Positions 6,475 through 6,565 of a stretch of DNA of 6,565 bases are shown piece by piece. Each line of letters starts with the position of its first letter. Within the stretch, counting starts at the first letter, position 1. The position numbers and the translations under genes were made by a program. The notes beneath the pieces are model-generated. The model searched no databases and was not told the DNA's origin. It saw only the letters and a list, made by a program, of their open reading frames with translations. This DNA comes from Gammaproteobacteria bacterium (GTDB lineage Bacteria > Pseudomonadota > Gammaproteobacteria > CAISUE01). The stretch is from positions 1 through 6,565 of the forward strand of contig CANCKG010000039.1 of assembly GCA_947378515.1 (NCBI GenBank). Reading direction: 5' to 3'.

Positions 6475-6565
6475 ATGGCTCATGCCAACATGCCCAACAA
6501 CTTATTCACCAGCCTTGATGATGAATTCAATGGTATTAAAATTGGCTTAGCATCGCCAGAATTGA
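6475..6565 (+). CDS. rpoC: DNA-directed RNA polymerase subunit beta', N-terminal start (continues beyond window)
   Basis: Beta' supplies the catalytic Mg-binding loop and clamp of RNA polymerase. Only 30 codons are in the window. The stretch EFNGIKIGLASPEL at about residues 17-30 matches EFDAIKIALASPDM near the E. coli N-terminus, and the position straight after rpoB supports the call. TAGGAG at 6461-6466 lies eight bases before ATG 6475. Another in-frame ATG at 6469 is only two bases from the ribosome binding site and is less likely. The first 16 residues (MAHANMPNNLFTSLDD) do not resemble the usual M-x-DLL-x-x-x-K opening and appear a few residues shorter between the hydrophobic start and EF. 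The reading frame is open to the window edge. Confidence 0.95.
   Translation, partial: MAHANMPNNLFTSLDDEFNGIKIGLASPEL

Overview
The window is a slice of the classic bacterial ribosomal-protein / RNA-polymerase operon, read entirely on the + strand: the 3' part of rplA (L1), then rplJ (L10), rplL (L7/L12), rpoB (RNA polymerase beta) and the first 30 codons of rpoC (beta'). Gene order, protein lengths and residue-level similarity to the Escherichia coli proteins (compared from memory) place it in a gammaproteobacterium. RpoB carries the two lineage inserts in the compact E. coli-like form. Leucine is mostly TTA/TTG and lysine mostly AAA, so the genome is moderately AT-leaning. The RpoB length (1362 aa) and the MDQVNPLSE version of the rifampicin region would suit a Legionella/Coxiella-like relative, but that placement is a weak inference.

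Layout. Bases 1-511: C-terminal 169 residues of L1. 512-907: a 396-base leader ahead of rplJ, full of potential RNA structure: a possible promoter -10 box, a predicted three-way junction (563-652) with a perfect 14-bp hairpin, and a region resembling the L10 autoregulatory leader (about 681-803). 908-1435: rplJ, starting at GTG. 1474-1845: rplL. 1846-2297: a 452-base spacer with several hairpins, one of them followed by eight T's and a good candidate for the partial attenuator expected between rplL and rpoB. 2298-6386: rpoB, intact with all checked active-site residues. 6387-6474: a short spacer with a perfect 22-bp hairpin. 6475 to the end: start of rpoC, with an N-terminus unlike that of E. 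coli.

The genes form one expression unit. L1 is on the stalk near the ribosomal E site; L10 carries the L7/L12 dimers of the factor-binding stalk; beta and beta' form the RNA polymerase core. Between rplL and rpoB, termination or RNA cleavage normally lowers polymerase output relative to ribosomal protein output, and the hairpins here fit that logic.

No new gene system is visible; the coding content is housekeeping. The points most worth checking are (i) a structured repeat present both upstream of rplJ and upstream of rpoB, (ii) a three-way-junction leader, (iii) an 11-residue insertion in the C-terminal helix of L10 that looks like an added L12-binding segment, and (iv) the perfect 22-bp rpoB-rpoC hairpin.
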